Part shown: piece by piece, positions 44,321-52,050 of the stretch | How positions within the stretch are numbered: position 1 is the first letter of the stretch | How the letters are laid out: each line of letters starts with the position of its first letter | NCBI RefSeq assembly: GCF_014205675.1 | Contig: NZ_JACIIX010000007.1 | Coordinates: 147,195-211,194, forward strand | Direction: 5' to 3' | DNA length: 64,000 nt | Source: Novispirillum itersonii | Lineage (GTDB): Bacteria; Pseudomonadota; Alphaproteobacteria; Rhodospirillales; Rhodospirillaceae | The notes under the pieces: model-generated | Databases searched by the model: none | The model's input: only the letters and a program-made list of their open reading frames with translations | Told to the model about the DNA's origin: nothing | Translations under genes and position numbers: made by a program

Positions 44321-44349
44321 CACAGCAGAACAGACAGAGTGATCCATGG

Positions 44350-44376
44350 AAAAAAGGGGGCCGGAGCCCCCTTTTT
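44350..44376. terminator. Bidirectional terminator
   Basis: AAAAAGGGGGC / GCCCCCTTTTT with a 4-nt loop, between the convergent irr and FTR1 genes; usable from both strands. Confidence 0.93.
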
Positions 44377-44393
44377 CAGCATCGCAGCGACCG

Positions 44394-45212
44394 TCAGGCC
44401 TGTGCGCGGACCGGGCGGGCCACCAGCCGGGCGGCCCCGGCAATGACCAGCAGGGTCAGGCCATAGGCAATGATCTGCGGCCACGCCGGATGGTCGATAT
44501 AACCGATCAGGGTGTGCAGCAGGCGGCCGGGCAGACTGTCTTCCGCCAGCAGGCCGGAGCTGTCCCAGACCGGATCCATCGCGACATCCAGCACCCCGGC
44601 GGCGGACAGGAAGGTGACCATCTGGGCGGCCATTCCGGCGGCCAGCAGCGTGACCATCCAGGTGGTGACGCCAAACAGCAGCCGGGTCGGAATGGCGACC
44701 AGCCCGGCATAGAGCAGGGCACCGACACCGGCCCCGGCGACGACGCCAAGCAGGGCACCGAAGGCGGTTGCCATCAGGCTGTCGCCGTCCGAGGCCAGAA
44801 TGCCATAAAGGAACAGCACGGTTTCCGCCCCTTCCCGCAGTACGGCAACGCCGACCACCACGCTCAGCACCGACAGCGGGCGGCTGCCGGAAGACACGGC
44901 AGAGCCGACAGCCCGCATCTGCGCCGCCATCTCGCGGCCATGGCGGCTCATCCAGATGGTGTGCCAGGCCAGCATCACCACCGCCAGCCCCAGAACGGCG
45001 GCGTTGAACAGCTCCTGCCCCATGCCGTTCATGGTATCGGACAGGGTTTCGGCGAACAGGGCGAGGACCAGCGCCCCCGCCAGCCCGAGAATAACCCCGC
45101 CGCTGATGAACAGGCGCGACCCGGCAACCCCCCGGGTGGCGGCGAGGATGATGCCGGTGACCAGTGCGGCCTCCAGCATCTCACGAAAAACGATCAGTCC
45201 GGCGGCCAGCAT
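44394..45212 (-). CDS. FTR1 family iron permease
   Basis: 272 aa, seven predicted membrane helices. Two REXXE iron motifs: REMLE (in VFREMLEAALV) and REGAE (in LREGAETVLF). This is the bacterial EfeU/FTR1 type, importing ferric iron or iron released at the outer face. Its stop is in the terminator region shared with irr. The next gene upstream encodes a periplasmic cupredoxin 6 bp away, so the two form an operon. Confidence 0.93.
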   Translation of the reverse strand: MLAAGLIVFREMLEAALVTGIILAATRGVAGSRLFISGGVILGLAGALVLALFAETLSDTMNGMGQELFNAAVLGLAVVMLAWHTIWMSRHGREMAAQMRAVGSAVSSGSRPLSVLSVVVGVAVLREGAETVLFLYGILASDGDSLMATAFGALLGVVAGAGVGALLYAGLVAIPTRLLFGVTTWMVTLLAAGMAAQMVTFLSAAGVLDVAMDPVWDSSGLLAEDSLPGRLLHTLIGYIDHPAWPQIIAYGLTLLVIAGAARLVARPVRAQA

Positions 45213-45218
45213 GATGCC

Positions 45219-45563
45219 TCACTTCGCAACGACAACGCCGTGGGCGGTGTCGGCGTTGTATTCGCCCATGAAGGTGTATTCACCCGGCTTCAGCGGGCCG
45301 ATGGAGATGGCCAGTTCCTTGCGGCCCATGATCACCTTTTCCCGGCGCAGCGACTTGCTTTCAAATTCCTCCGGGGTGGTGTCGAGGTTCTTCACCAGCA
45401 GGGTCACTTTCTGGTTGGCCGGAACCTCCACCCGCGACGGCTCGAACACATGGTCCTTGATGGTCAGGGTGTAAGTCGGGTCTTCCGCCTGCGCAGGGGC
45501 CGCAGCGAGAAGCGGGGCGGCCAGAACGGAGGCGGCAAAGACGGCGGTGGTCAGCAGGCGCAT
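45219..45563 (-). CDS. Periplasmic cupredoxin-like iron uptake partner
   Basis: 114 aa with signal peptide (MRLLTTAVFAASVLAAPLLAAAPAQA). Single cupredoxin fold: FEPSRVEVPANQKVTLLVKNLDTTPEEFESKSL. It lacks the Cys of type-1 copper sites, as does the cupredoxin domain of EfeO; the EEFES motif is typical of these proteins. Likely passes iron or copper to the adjacent FTR1 permease. Start ATG with an AAGGGG upstream. Confidence 0.88.
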   Translation of the reverse strand: MRLLTTAVFAASVLAAPLLAAAPAQAEDPTYTLTIKDHVFEPSRVEVPANQKVTLLVKNLDTTPEEFESKSLRREKVIMGRKELAISIGPLKPGEYTFMGEYNADTAHGVVVAK

Positions 45564-45636
45564 GGAAGGACCCCTTGGGCAGTCAGGGCCGGGGTACCGG
45601 AGAAGGGTGGCGCCCGGCCGGGCAGAATGCAGAGAG

Positions 45637-45651
45637 TGCGATTAAATCGCA
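45637..45651. promoter_or_regulatory. Perfect 15-bp palindrome before the FTR1 operon
   Basis: TGCGATT-A-AATCGCA, a perfect 7-1-7 inverted repeat 74 bp upstream of the cupredoxin start. It resembles the element before irr (43873) and alphaproteobacterial Fur/Mur boxes. A likely operator of the permease operon. Confidence 0.65.
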
Positions 45652-45926
45652 TTTCCACTGACGACTACTCCCCCCGGCGCAGCCTGTAAACCCGATTCTT
45701 TTGCAGACCGGATCCGTGTCGCACGCGGGTGGGGTATCCCGATGCCGGGGCCCCGGCGGGCGGAAACCGGGCCGGTGGGAAAAAGTTGAGGAAGATGAAG
45801 CCGATAGTTTCAAGTGACTTTGAGATACATTATTAACTCATTGTTTTTCTTGATTTTTTGATCCTGGCGTGGTCTCTTTCATCTCAGATATCCGACTGTC
45901 GAAGTCTGTTGTTTGAGGAGAGGGCC
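45652..45926. other. Regulatory intergenic region of the bacterioferritin genes
   Basis: With 45564-45651 this makes a 363-bp gap between divergent iron genes. The first part is GC-rich; from 45,800 to 45,890 it turns AT-rich (TTTGAGATACATTATTAACTC and then TTTTTCTTG), probably the bfr promoter, but no clean -35/-10 pair stands out. A second good TGC-type box is not present here. Confidence 0.4.
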
Positions 45927-46406
45927 ATGAAGGGTCACGATGAGATTATTGCCGTCCTGAACGATCTTCTGGCCGGGGAGCTGACCGCCGCGGATCAGTA
46001 CTTCATTCATTCCCGGATGTATGACGACTGGGGCATGAAGGCCCTGTTCGAGCGGATCGGTCATGAGCATCAGGATGAGCTGGAACATGCCGATGACCTG
46101 ATCAAGCGCATCCTGTTCCTGGGCGGCCGTCCGGACCTGTCGCGCCGCGATCCGCTGCGTGTCGGTGCCACCGTGCCGGAGATGCTGAAGAACGATCTCG
46201 ACGTGGAATACGAGGTGACCGCCGCCCTGAAGGCTGCCATCGCCCTGTGTGAACGCCTGCAGGATTACGAAACCCGCCGTATTCTGGTGAAGATGCTGAC
46301 CGACACCGAAATCGACCATGCCTATTGGCTGGAAAAGCAGCTGGGCCTGATCGAGAAGATGGGTCTGCAAAACTACATTCAGTCCGTCTCGGGCGCCGGT
46401 TCGTAA
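45927..46406 (+). CDS. bfr: Bacterioferritin, ferroxidase-type subunit
   Basis: 159 aa. All di-iron ligands of the ferroxidase centre are present at Bfr-like positions: Glu18, Glu51, His54, Glu94, Glu128 and His131 (the last pair in TEIDH), plus Tyr25. The haem-binding Met52 is replaced by Leu52 (EL in DELEHAD). It therefore resembles the alpha-type subunit of heteromeric bacterioferritins of Magnetospirillum and others. Followed after 13 bp by a partner gene with the opposite pattern. The ATG has GAGGAGAGG upstream. Confidence 0.93.
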   Translation: MKGHDEIIAVLNDLLAGELTAADQYFIHSRMYDDWGMKALFERIGHEHQDELEHADDLIKRILFLGGRPDLSRRDPLRVGATVPEMLKNDLDVEYEVTAALKAAIALCERLQDYETRRILVKMLTDTEIDHAYWLEKQLGLIEKMGLQNYIQSVSGAGS

Positions 46407-46419
46407 GGGAGAGTGACCG

Positions 46420-46896
46420 ATGAAGGGCGATAAGGCGATTATTGCATCCCTGAACGGGGTGCTGAAGGTGCAGCTGACCCTGATCAACCAGACCTTCCTG
46501 CATGCGCGGATGCTGCGCAACTGGGGTCTGGAGAAGCTGGGCAAGGCGATCTACAAGGCGTCGATTCAGGAAATGAAGGATGCCGATGAGATCATCGAGC
46601 GCGTCCTGTTTCTGGAAGGCCTGCCGAACCTACAGGATCTCGGCAAGCTGATGATCGGCGAGACCGTGCCGGAAATCATCGCGCACGAACTGAAGGCGGC
46701 GCTGGGCAAGCGCGATGCGCTGGTCGCGGCGGTGGCCCTTGCCGAAGAAAAGCAGGATTTCGTCACCCGGCACGAAGTGGCGGAAATTCTGGAAGAGACC
46801 GAAGAGTGGATCGACTGGCTGGAGACGCAGGAAAGCCTGATCGACAGCATGGGTCTGCCGAACTACCTCCAGTCTGTGGCCGGGGATGTGGACTGA
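46420..46896 (+). CDS. bfr: Bacterioferritin, haem-binding subunit
   Basis: 158 aa. The haem Met52 is present (EMKDAD), but the ferroxidase ligands are lost: Gln18, Thr25, Asp54, Ala94, and Trp in place of the late His (EEWIDW). Only Glu51 remains. The two genes are thus complementary halves of a mixed-subunit bacterioferritin. C-terminal [13 protein letters not shown] is typical. Cotranscribed with the first gene. Confidence 0.92.
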   Translation: MKGDKAIIASLNGVLKVQLTLINQTFLHARMLRNWGLEKLGKAIYKASIQEMKDADEIIERVLFLEGLPNLQDLGKLMIGETVPEIIAHELKAALGKRDALVAAVALAEEKQDFVTRHEVAEILEETEEWIDWLETQESLIDSMGLPNYLQSVAGDVD

Positions 46897-46930
46897 TCTG
46901 CGGTCCGGGTCTGTCGAAGGCTGATGCAAC

Positions 46931-46963
46931 AGGGGCTGCCGGAAACCGGCAGCCCTTTGTTTT
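46931..46963 (+). terminator. Terminator after the bacterioferritin pair
   Basis: GGGCTGCCGG (46933-46942), loop AAA, CCGGCAGCCC (46946-46955), then TTTGTTTT. Confidence 0.9.
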
Positions 46964-46995
46964 ATGGCTGTTCTGATGGCGGTGTCAGCGTCGCT

Positions 46996-47496
46996 TCAGC
47001 GCCCGGCCGGACGGCCCAGTGGGGCGAGATCGATCATCGGCGATGGCGCTTCCGGTGTGGTACCGCCCGGCGTCTGCGGGCGGGTGCCGCGTTCAATCTT
47101 GATCTGGCGCACCACCGGCTCGGGGATCGGGCGGGCAAGGTCGATGTGCAGCAGCCCGTTATCAAGATGGGCAGCGGAGACCTCAATCCCTTCCGCCAGC
47201 ACAAAGCTGCGCTGAAACTGGCGCGAGGCGATGCCCCGGTGCAGATAGACCCGTTCCTGATCATCGGGGCGCTGCCGCCCGCGGATCACCAGCTGGTTGT
47301 CTTCGGTGGTGACGCTCAGATCCTCATCGCAGAACCCGGCAACGGCCAGTGTGATCCGCAGACGGTGTTCGCCGATCTGTTCGATGTTGTAGGGCGGGTA
47401 GCCTTCCGCCGAGCTTTTGGACACACGGTCCAGAACGCGCTCAACGTGGTCAAAGCCCAGCAGCAGCGGACTGTTGAAAACAGAAAGTCGGGTCAC
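46996..47496 (-). CDS. Small heat shock protein Hsp20
   Basis: 166 aa. Alpha-crystallin domain: YPPYNIEQIGEHRLRITLAVAGFCDEDLSVTTEDNQLVIRGRQ, YLHRGIASRQFQRSFVLAEGIEVSAAHLDNGLLHIDLARP. C-terminal extension is Pro-rich. The start MTRLSVFNSPLLLGFDHVERVLDRV is the usual IbpA-like one and follows GGGAGGT. Acts as an ATP-independent holdase. No clear RpoH promoter or RNA thermometer was found by eye. Confidence 0.93.
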   Translation of the reverse strand: MTRLSVFNSPLLLGFDHVERVLDRVSKSSAEGYPPYNIEQIGEHRLRITLAVAGFCDEDLSVTTEDNQLVIRGRQRPDDQERVYLHRGIASRQFQRSFVLAEGIEVSAAHLDNGLLHIDLARPIPEPVVRQIKIERGTRPQTPGGTTPEAPSPMIDLAPLGRPAGR

Positions 47497-47746
47497 CGGA
47501 AACCTCCCTGAGCGTCTCGGTATCAGTTGTCATCCTCACATCCGGCCGCTACGGTCTCTGCTGGCCCGGTCGTCCGGCACCATCGGGATCCGCAGGCTCC
47601 GGCCTCTGGTGGGCCGGGGCGGCTGTGACAGCGGCGGTCCGGAACATGGCACCGCCACCGGATAATGTCGGTCGCTCCGCCGGATGCGTCAAGAGGGGCA
47701 ATCCGGAGGACAAGGGCTGGCCGGTGGCGGAAGGGCAGGGGAAGCA

Positions 47747-48499
47747 ATGGCAGAGAATAACGGGACAGCCGGGCAGGAGCCGCCGGGTTTCGCCGATACG
47801 CTGGGGGATATTCTCTATCCCAACCGCCTGCCGGAGGCCGAAGGCGGGCTGGATGGGACCCTGCTGACCCGGATCGCCGGATCTTATGATTTTACCCTCG
47901 ACCGGGCCGGAGTGTCTCCGGCGGCGGTGCTGTGGAGCAGCCGCCGGGCCCAGACCCTGCGCTTCAGCCGCCTGCTGCGCGGGCTGGGGCGGGACCGTCT
48001 GGGGCCGCTGGTCGGGGCCGGGCCGGTCAGCATCGCCGATATGGGCTGTGGCTACGGGGCGCTGTTCGGCTGGCTGCGCTGGCGGCCCTGCCTGTGGCGT
48101 GGCACCTACACCGGTTATGACATCAGCCCCCGGATGATCGCCACCGCGCAGGGGCGGTATGACCGCGATCGCCGCGCCCGCTTCGTGCTGTCGGCGGAAC
48201 CGCGCGAGGAGGCCGATTATTATCTGGCCTCCGGTCTGTTTGGCCTGCGCCTTGATGTCGGGGGAGACCGCTGGGAGCAGTGGTGCCGGGGCATGTTGAC
48301 GGCGATGGCGGCCCGCAGCCGCCGGGGAATGGCCTTCAACATGCTGGATGCCCGGGGGCGTGACCGCCGCCCGACCCTGTATTATGCCGATCCGGCCCCT
48401 TATGTGGCGTTTTGCCGCGACGAACTGGGGGGTGAGGTCACCCTGATCGAGGACCGCTACCGGATCGATTTCACCGTTCTGGTGCGGTGGCGGCGCTGA
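47747..48499 (+). CDS. Class I SAM-dependent methyltransferase
   Basis: 250 aa. Motif I VSIADMGCGYGALFGWL and the acidic loop YTGYDISPRMIATAQ. The N-terminal 70 residues (ILYPNRLPEAEGG...YDFTLDRAGVSPAAVLWSSRRAQTLRFSRLLRGL) resemble a lid found in uncharacterised alphaproteobacterial methyltransferases. The ATG at 47747 follows an AGGGGAAG site. The preceding 250 bp hold no gene. Substrate unknown. Confidence 0.82.
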   Translation: MAENNGTAGQEPPGFADTLGDILYPNRLPEAEGGLDGTLLTRIAGSYDFTLDRAGVSPAAVLWSSRRAQTLRFSRLLRGLGRDRLGPLVGAGPVSIADMGCGYGALFGWLRWRPCLWRGTYTGYDISPRMIATAQGRYDRDRRARFVLSAEPREEADYYLASGLFGLRLDVGGDRWEQWCRGMLTAMAARSRRGMAFNMLDARGRDRRPTLYYADPAPYVAFCRDELGGEVTLIEDRYRIDFTVLVRWRR

Positions 48500-48550
48500 G
48501 GCCGCCCCCGTTTTCTGTCGTGGTTCCGGTTCCGGGGCGGTTCTGGCGGT

Positions 48551-49417
48551 TCAGAACCACATCTCCAGAATCGGGATCAGCGGAATGTCGGCGGGCGGCA
48601 TCGGGTAGTCCCGCAGCTTCCGCACCGGCACCCATGCCAGCGTCTGGCCTTCCCGTCCCCGGACCTGCCCCTGCCACTGGCGGCAGACATAGACCGGCAT
48701 CAGCAGATGAAAGTCATCGTAGCTGTGGCTGGCAAAGGTCAGCGGGGCAAGGCAGCTGCTGCGGGTGTCGATGCCCAGCTCTTCCTGGAGTTCGCGGACC
48801 AGCGCCTGTTCAGGGGTTTCGCCCGGATCGACCTTGCCACCGGGAAATTCCCACAGACCGGCCAGCTGTTTGCCCGGCGGGCGCTGTTGCAGCAGAATCC
48901 GGTTATCGGCATCCACCAGCACCACGGCGCTGACCAGCACCATCCGCCGGGCGGTCAGGCGGCGCACGGCGGCGGTATCAATCCGCGCGGTAGCGCCATC
49001 GGTGACAAAGCCGAGGCGGTCCAGCAGCCCGGCCGCCGCAGGCGGGGCCTGAACCGACAGCGCGGGCAGATGCAGGGTCAGCAGGGCATAGTCCAGCACG
49101 GCCCGCAGGGCTTCGCTGCCATAGCCCTGCCGTTGCAGGCCGTCGATGATCCGGGCGGACAGGGTGTAGTCCCCGCCCTGCCGGGTCAGGGTGATCAGTC
49201 CGGTCAGGCTGTCATCATCGGCCCGGCGCAGGCACAGGGGCAGGGCGCTCCCCTCCTCCAGCGCCAGCCTCAGGGCCGGAAGATCAAGGTCCGGGGCGGC
49301 GGCGGCAAGGGCGGGATGGTCCGCCGGGGACAGCGGTGCAATCCGCAGGCGGGCGGTTAAAAGCGGAAAGACGGCTGAGCAGCCGTCTTCCCCCAGATCC
49401 ATGGTCAGATCAGTCAC
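48551..49417 (-). CDS. GNAT acetyltransferase-MutT (8-oxo-dGTP diphosphatase) fusion
   Basis: 288 aa. Residues 18-150 form a RimJ-like GNAT domain (TARLRIAPLSPADHPALAA, ARIIDGLQRQGYGSEALRAVLDYA). Residues 155-288 are a MutT Nudix domain: Nudix box GGKVDPGETPEQALVRELQEELGI with all Glu intact, after RILLQQRPPGKQLAGLWEFPGG. The Nudix part is full-length. It follows argJ by 17 bp and is likely cotranscribed. MutT clears oxidised guanine nucleotides; the role of the acetyltransferase is unknown. Confidence 0.9.
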   Translation of the reverse strand: MTDLTMDLGEDGCSAVFPLLTARLRIAPLSPADHPALAAAAPDLDLPALRLALEEGSALPLCLRRADDDSLTGLITLTRQGGDYTLSARIIDGLQRQGYGSEALRAVLDYALLTLHLPALSVQAPPAAAGLLDRLGFVTDGATARIDTAAVRRLTARRMVLVSAVVLVDADNRILLQQRPPGKQLAGLWEFPGGKVDPGETPEQALVRELQEELGIDTRSSCLAPLTFASHSYDDFHLLMPVYVCRQWQGQVRGREGQTLAWVPVRKLRDYPMPPADIPLIPILEMWF

Positions 49418-49434
49418 GCTTCAGTCCTGTCGGA

Positions 49435-50667
49435 TCAGCTGCGGTAGGAGCCGTTGATATCGATGTAGTCGTGGGTCAGGTCGCAGGTCCAGACCACCGC
49501 CTTGCCGTCGGCGATGCCGACGCTGGCTTCAATCACGATGTTCTGGCCCTTCATGTGGGCCACCACCGGGGTTTCGTCATAGCCGGGCACGGCCAGACCG
49601 TTGCGGGCGACTTCGACACCGCCGATGCGGATGCACAGTTTATCGCGGTCGGCCTTCTGGCCGGACTTGCCGACCGCCATGACCACGCGGCCCCAGTTGG
49701 CGTCTTCCCCGGCGATCGCGGTCTTGACCAGCGGGCTGTTGGCGATGGCCAGACCGATAATCCGGGCGGCCTTGGCCGACTCGGCACCGGTGACGCGGAT
49801 TTCGACGAACTTGGAAGCCCCTTCGCCGTCCTTCACCACCTGATGCGACAGGTCGGTCAGCAGATCGAACAGCTTTTCCTTGAAGTCTTTCAGAAGCTTG
49901 TCGCCAGCCTTTTCCGGGCGCTTGTTGCCAGCGGTGCCGGTGGCGAACAGCAGCAGGGTATCAGAGGTGGAGGTGTCCCCGTCGACGGTGATGCTGTTGA
50001 AGGAGCGGTCAGCCCCCTTCTTCAGCAGGGACTGGAGCACCTCGGCCGGAATGGCGGCATCGGTGACGACATAGGCCAGCATGGTCGCCATATCCGGGGC
50101 AATCATGCCCGAGCCCTTGGCGATACCGTTGAGGGTGACCTTGGTCTTCCCGATCATGGCGGTGCGGGTGGCCGCCTTGGGGAAGGTGTCGGTGGTCATG
50201 ATGGCGCGGGCGGCGCGTTCCCAGTCCTCGCCCTTCAGGTGGCGGGCAACCTCCGGCAGGGCGGCGGTGATCTTCTCGTCGGGCAGGAATTCCCCGATGG
50301 TGCCGGTGGAGGACACATAGACCTCGGTTTCCTTGCAGCCGAACACAGCGGCGGCGGCCTCGACGGTGCGGCGCACCGAGGCGACGCCCTTTTCACCGGT
50401 GAAGGCGTTGGCGTTCCCGGCATTCACCACCACCACGCGGCCCCGGCCCTTCTTCAGGGCGTGGGCGCACCAGTCCACCGGGGCGGACCGGGTCTTGGAG
50501 GTGGTCAGGACCCCGGCGGCGGCGGTTCCGGCGGGCAGTTCCATCACCAGAAGATCGGTGCGGTCCCTGTAGCGGATACCGCAGGCGTGGGCAGCGAAGC
50601 GCACACCGGGCAGAACCGGCAGGAACGGGAAACCGGCGGGGGCCAGCGGAGAAACCTTGTCAGCCAT
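49435..50667 (-). CDS. argJ: Bifunctional glutamate N-acetyltransferase/acetylornithine acetyltransferase
   Basis: Recycles the acetyl group in arginine synthesis and may also make N-acetylglutamate. 410 aa. The self-cleavage site is in KGSGMIAPDMATML, between Ala and the nucleophile Thr. Other family text: VVVNAGNANAFTGEKG, SFNSITVDGDTSTSDT and EDANWGRVVMAVGKSG. The ATG at 50667 follows AAGGAT; a TTG 21 bp upstream is unlikely. Confidence 0.95.
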   Translation of the reverse strand: MADKVSPLAPAGFPFLPVLPGVRFAAHACGIRYRDRTDLLVMELPAGTAAAGVLTTSKTRSAPVDWCAHALKKGRGRVVVVNAGNANAFTGEKGVASVRRTVEAAAAVFGCKETEVYVSSTGTIGEFLPDEKITAALPEVARHLKGEDWERAARAIMTTDTFPKAATRTAMIGKTKVTLNGIAKGSGMIAPDMATMLAYVVTDAAIPAEVLQSLLKKGADRSFNSITVDGDTSTSDTLLLFATGTAGNKRPEKAGDKLLKDFKEKLFDLLTDLSHQVVKDGEGASKFVEIRVTGAESAKAARIIGLAIANSPLVKTAIAGEDANWGRVVMAVGKSGQKADRDKLCIRIGGVEVARNGLAVPGYDETPVVAHMKGQNIVIEASVGIADGKAVVWTCDLTHDYIDINGSYRS

Positions 50668-50741
50668 GACGGGCGGATCCTTGATCAAGCCAGAGAACGG
50701 AAGCAGGGAAGGGGGATACAGGAAGGCGAGTACAGGAACAA

Positions 50742-50769
50742 CCGGCCCCCGCCACAGGACGGGGGCCGG
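50742..50769 (-). terminator. Hairpin after the parvulin gene
   Basis: Perfect 10-bp arms CCGGCCCCCG/CGGGGGCCGG with an 8-nt loop, 15 bp past the parvulin stop on the minus strand. No clean T run follows, so termination efficiency is uncertain. Confidence 0.6.
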
Positions 50770-50783
50770 TGTGTCAGGCCGGA

Positions 50784-51644
50784 TTATTTCGCCGGCTTGG
50801 TCCCGTCGGGATTGAAGGTCTCAACCTTCGCCTTGTCGCGCAGGTCTTTGATCACCGCGGCGGCTTCGGCCTGGGCGACTTCACCACGCAGCTGCGCGGC
50901 GACGTCCTCAAGCTTCGGCGGCTGCATCTTGCGGCGCTCTTCAACCTTAATGATGTGCCAGCCGAACTGGGTCTTCACCGGGGCCTTGGACAGCTCGCCC
51001 GCCTTCATGCCGAAAGCGGCTTCGGAGAATTCCGGCACCATGTCGCCCTTGCGGAAGAAGCCGAGATCACCGCCGTTGGCAGCGCCCGGATCCTTGCTTT
51101 CGGTCTTGGCGATGTCCTCAAACTTGGCGCCGCCGGTCAGCTTGCCGATCAGCTCCTTGGCCTTGTCTTCGGTTTCCACCAGAATGTGGCGGGCGCGGAC
51201 TTCTTCCTCATCCGGGGTCGACTTGATCATCTGGTCATAGGCAGCCTTCACCTTGTCGTCGGTGACGCGCTTTTCCACGGTCTTGGACAGCCAGGCGCGG
51301 CGGATCAGCTCGGACTCCACGTCCTTCAGCTGGGCCTTCACATCGGCATCATTCTGCATCTTGGCCTTGCGGGCTTCCTTTTCCATCAGACGCTGGTCGA
51401 TGGCGCGGTCGAGAAGGCCCTTGTAAACGGCATCGAGAGGCACCTGACCCAGCTGCGGATACTGGGCGGCCATCTGCTGCTTCAGCGCCTCAAGCTCGGC
51501 GCGGGTGATCTTTTCGCCGTCAATGGTGGCGACAACCGTAGTGTCGGCGGCACCGGCAGCGAACGCCGGGGCAGTGAAGCCGACGGACAGGGCAATGGCA
51601 GCCCCGAGGGTAACGCCGCGCAGGGCGGAAAACGAGATGGACAT
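50784..51644 (-). CDS. Periplasmic parvulin-type peptidyl-prolyl isomerase
   Basis: 286 aa with signal peptide (residues 1-30). An N-terminal chaperone-like segment (ITRAELEALKQQMAAQYPQLGQ) and a rotamase core (EVRARHILVETEDKAKELIGKLTGGAKFEDIAKTESKDPGAANGGDLGFFRKGDMVPEF and FGWHIIKVEERR) as in PpiC/PrsA/SurA proteins. It probably folds outer-membrane or periplasmic proteins. Located divergently from secA, with a 406-bp space between them. Confidence 0.93.
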   Translation of the reverse strand: MSISFSALRGVTLGAAIALSVGFTAPAFAAGAADTTVVATIDGEKITRAELEALKQQMAAQYPQLGQVPLDAVYKGLLDRAIDQRLMEKEARKAKMQNDADVKAQLKDVESELIRRAWLSKTVEKRVTDDKVKAAYDQMIKSTPDEEEVRARHILVETEDKAKELIGKLTGGAKFEDIAKTESKDPGAANGGDLGFFRKGDMVPEFSEAAFGMKAGELSKAPVKTQFGWHIIKVEERRKMQPPKLEDVAAQLRGEVAQAEAAAVIKDLRDKAKVETFNPDGTKPAK

Positions 51645-51911
51645 AAAGCCTCACCGGGAGATGTCGTGACATGACGGCGGCGCGGCTCCGCCGGGACCTG
51701 ACCCGGCCGGGGGCGCGTCGCCCGGCGGCTACCTGACCACAGCTGTCAGCCGGGTGCAAGTGCTTCGCGGGGCACAGGATCGTCCTGCGTCGATGAACCT
51801 TCGGTGAATGATCGGCCCGTCCGTTTGCCGGGATGGCCCGGCCACTCTGGAGCGGTTATGACCGGCAGGCCATTTTATGCCGGTTTTCCCGGTCCGGCGG
51901 TCCGCCGTCGA
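51645..51911. other. Divergent parvulin/secA promoter region
   Basis: GC-rich gap on the parvulin side of a 406-bp intergenic region. On the minus strand a TTGCAC is seen, but its -10 partner is poor. No coding potential is evident. Confidence 0.35.
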
Positions 51912-51940
51912 TTGACAGGTTCCGGCTTGCGCTCTATGTG
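51912..51940 (+). promoter_or_regulatory. Sigma-70-type promoter of secA
   Basis: TTGACA (51912-51917), 17-bp spacer, TATGTG (51935-51940). It predicts a leader of about 105 nt with GC-rich hairpins before the secA start. Confidence 0.7.
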
Positions 51941-52050
51941 TGGGAACGTCCCTGAAAAGGGGTTTTGGGGAACACGTCCCGGCGGCCCCTCCGGCCTGCC
52001 TGACAGCCCGGAGACGGAGCCGCGCCGGAAGACGACAGCAAGAGGTATGC

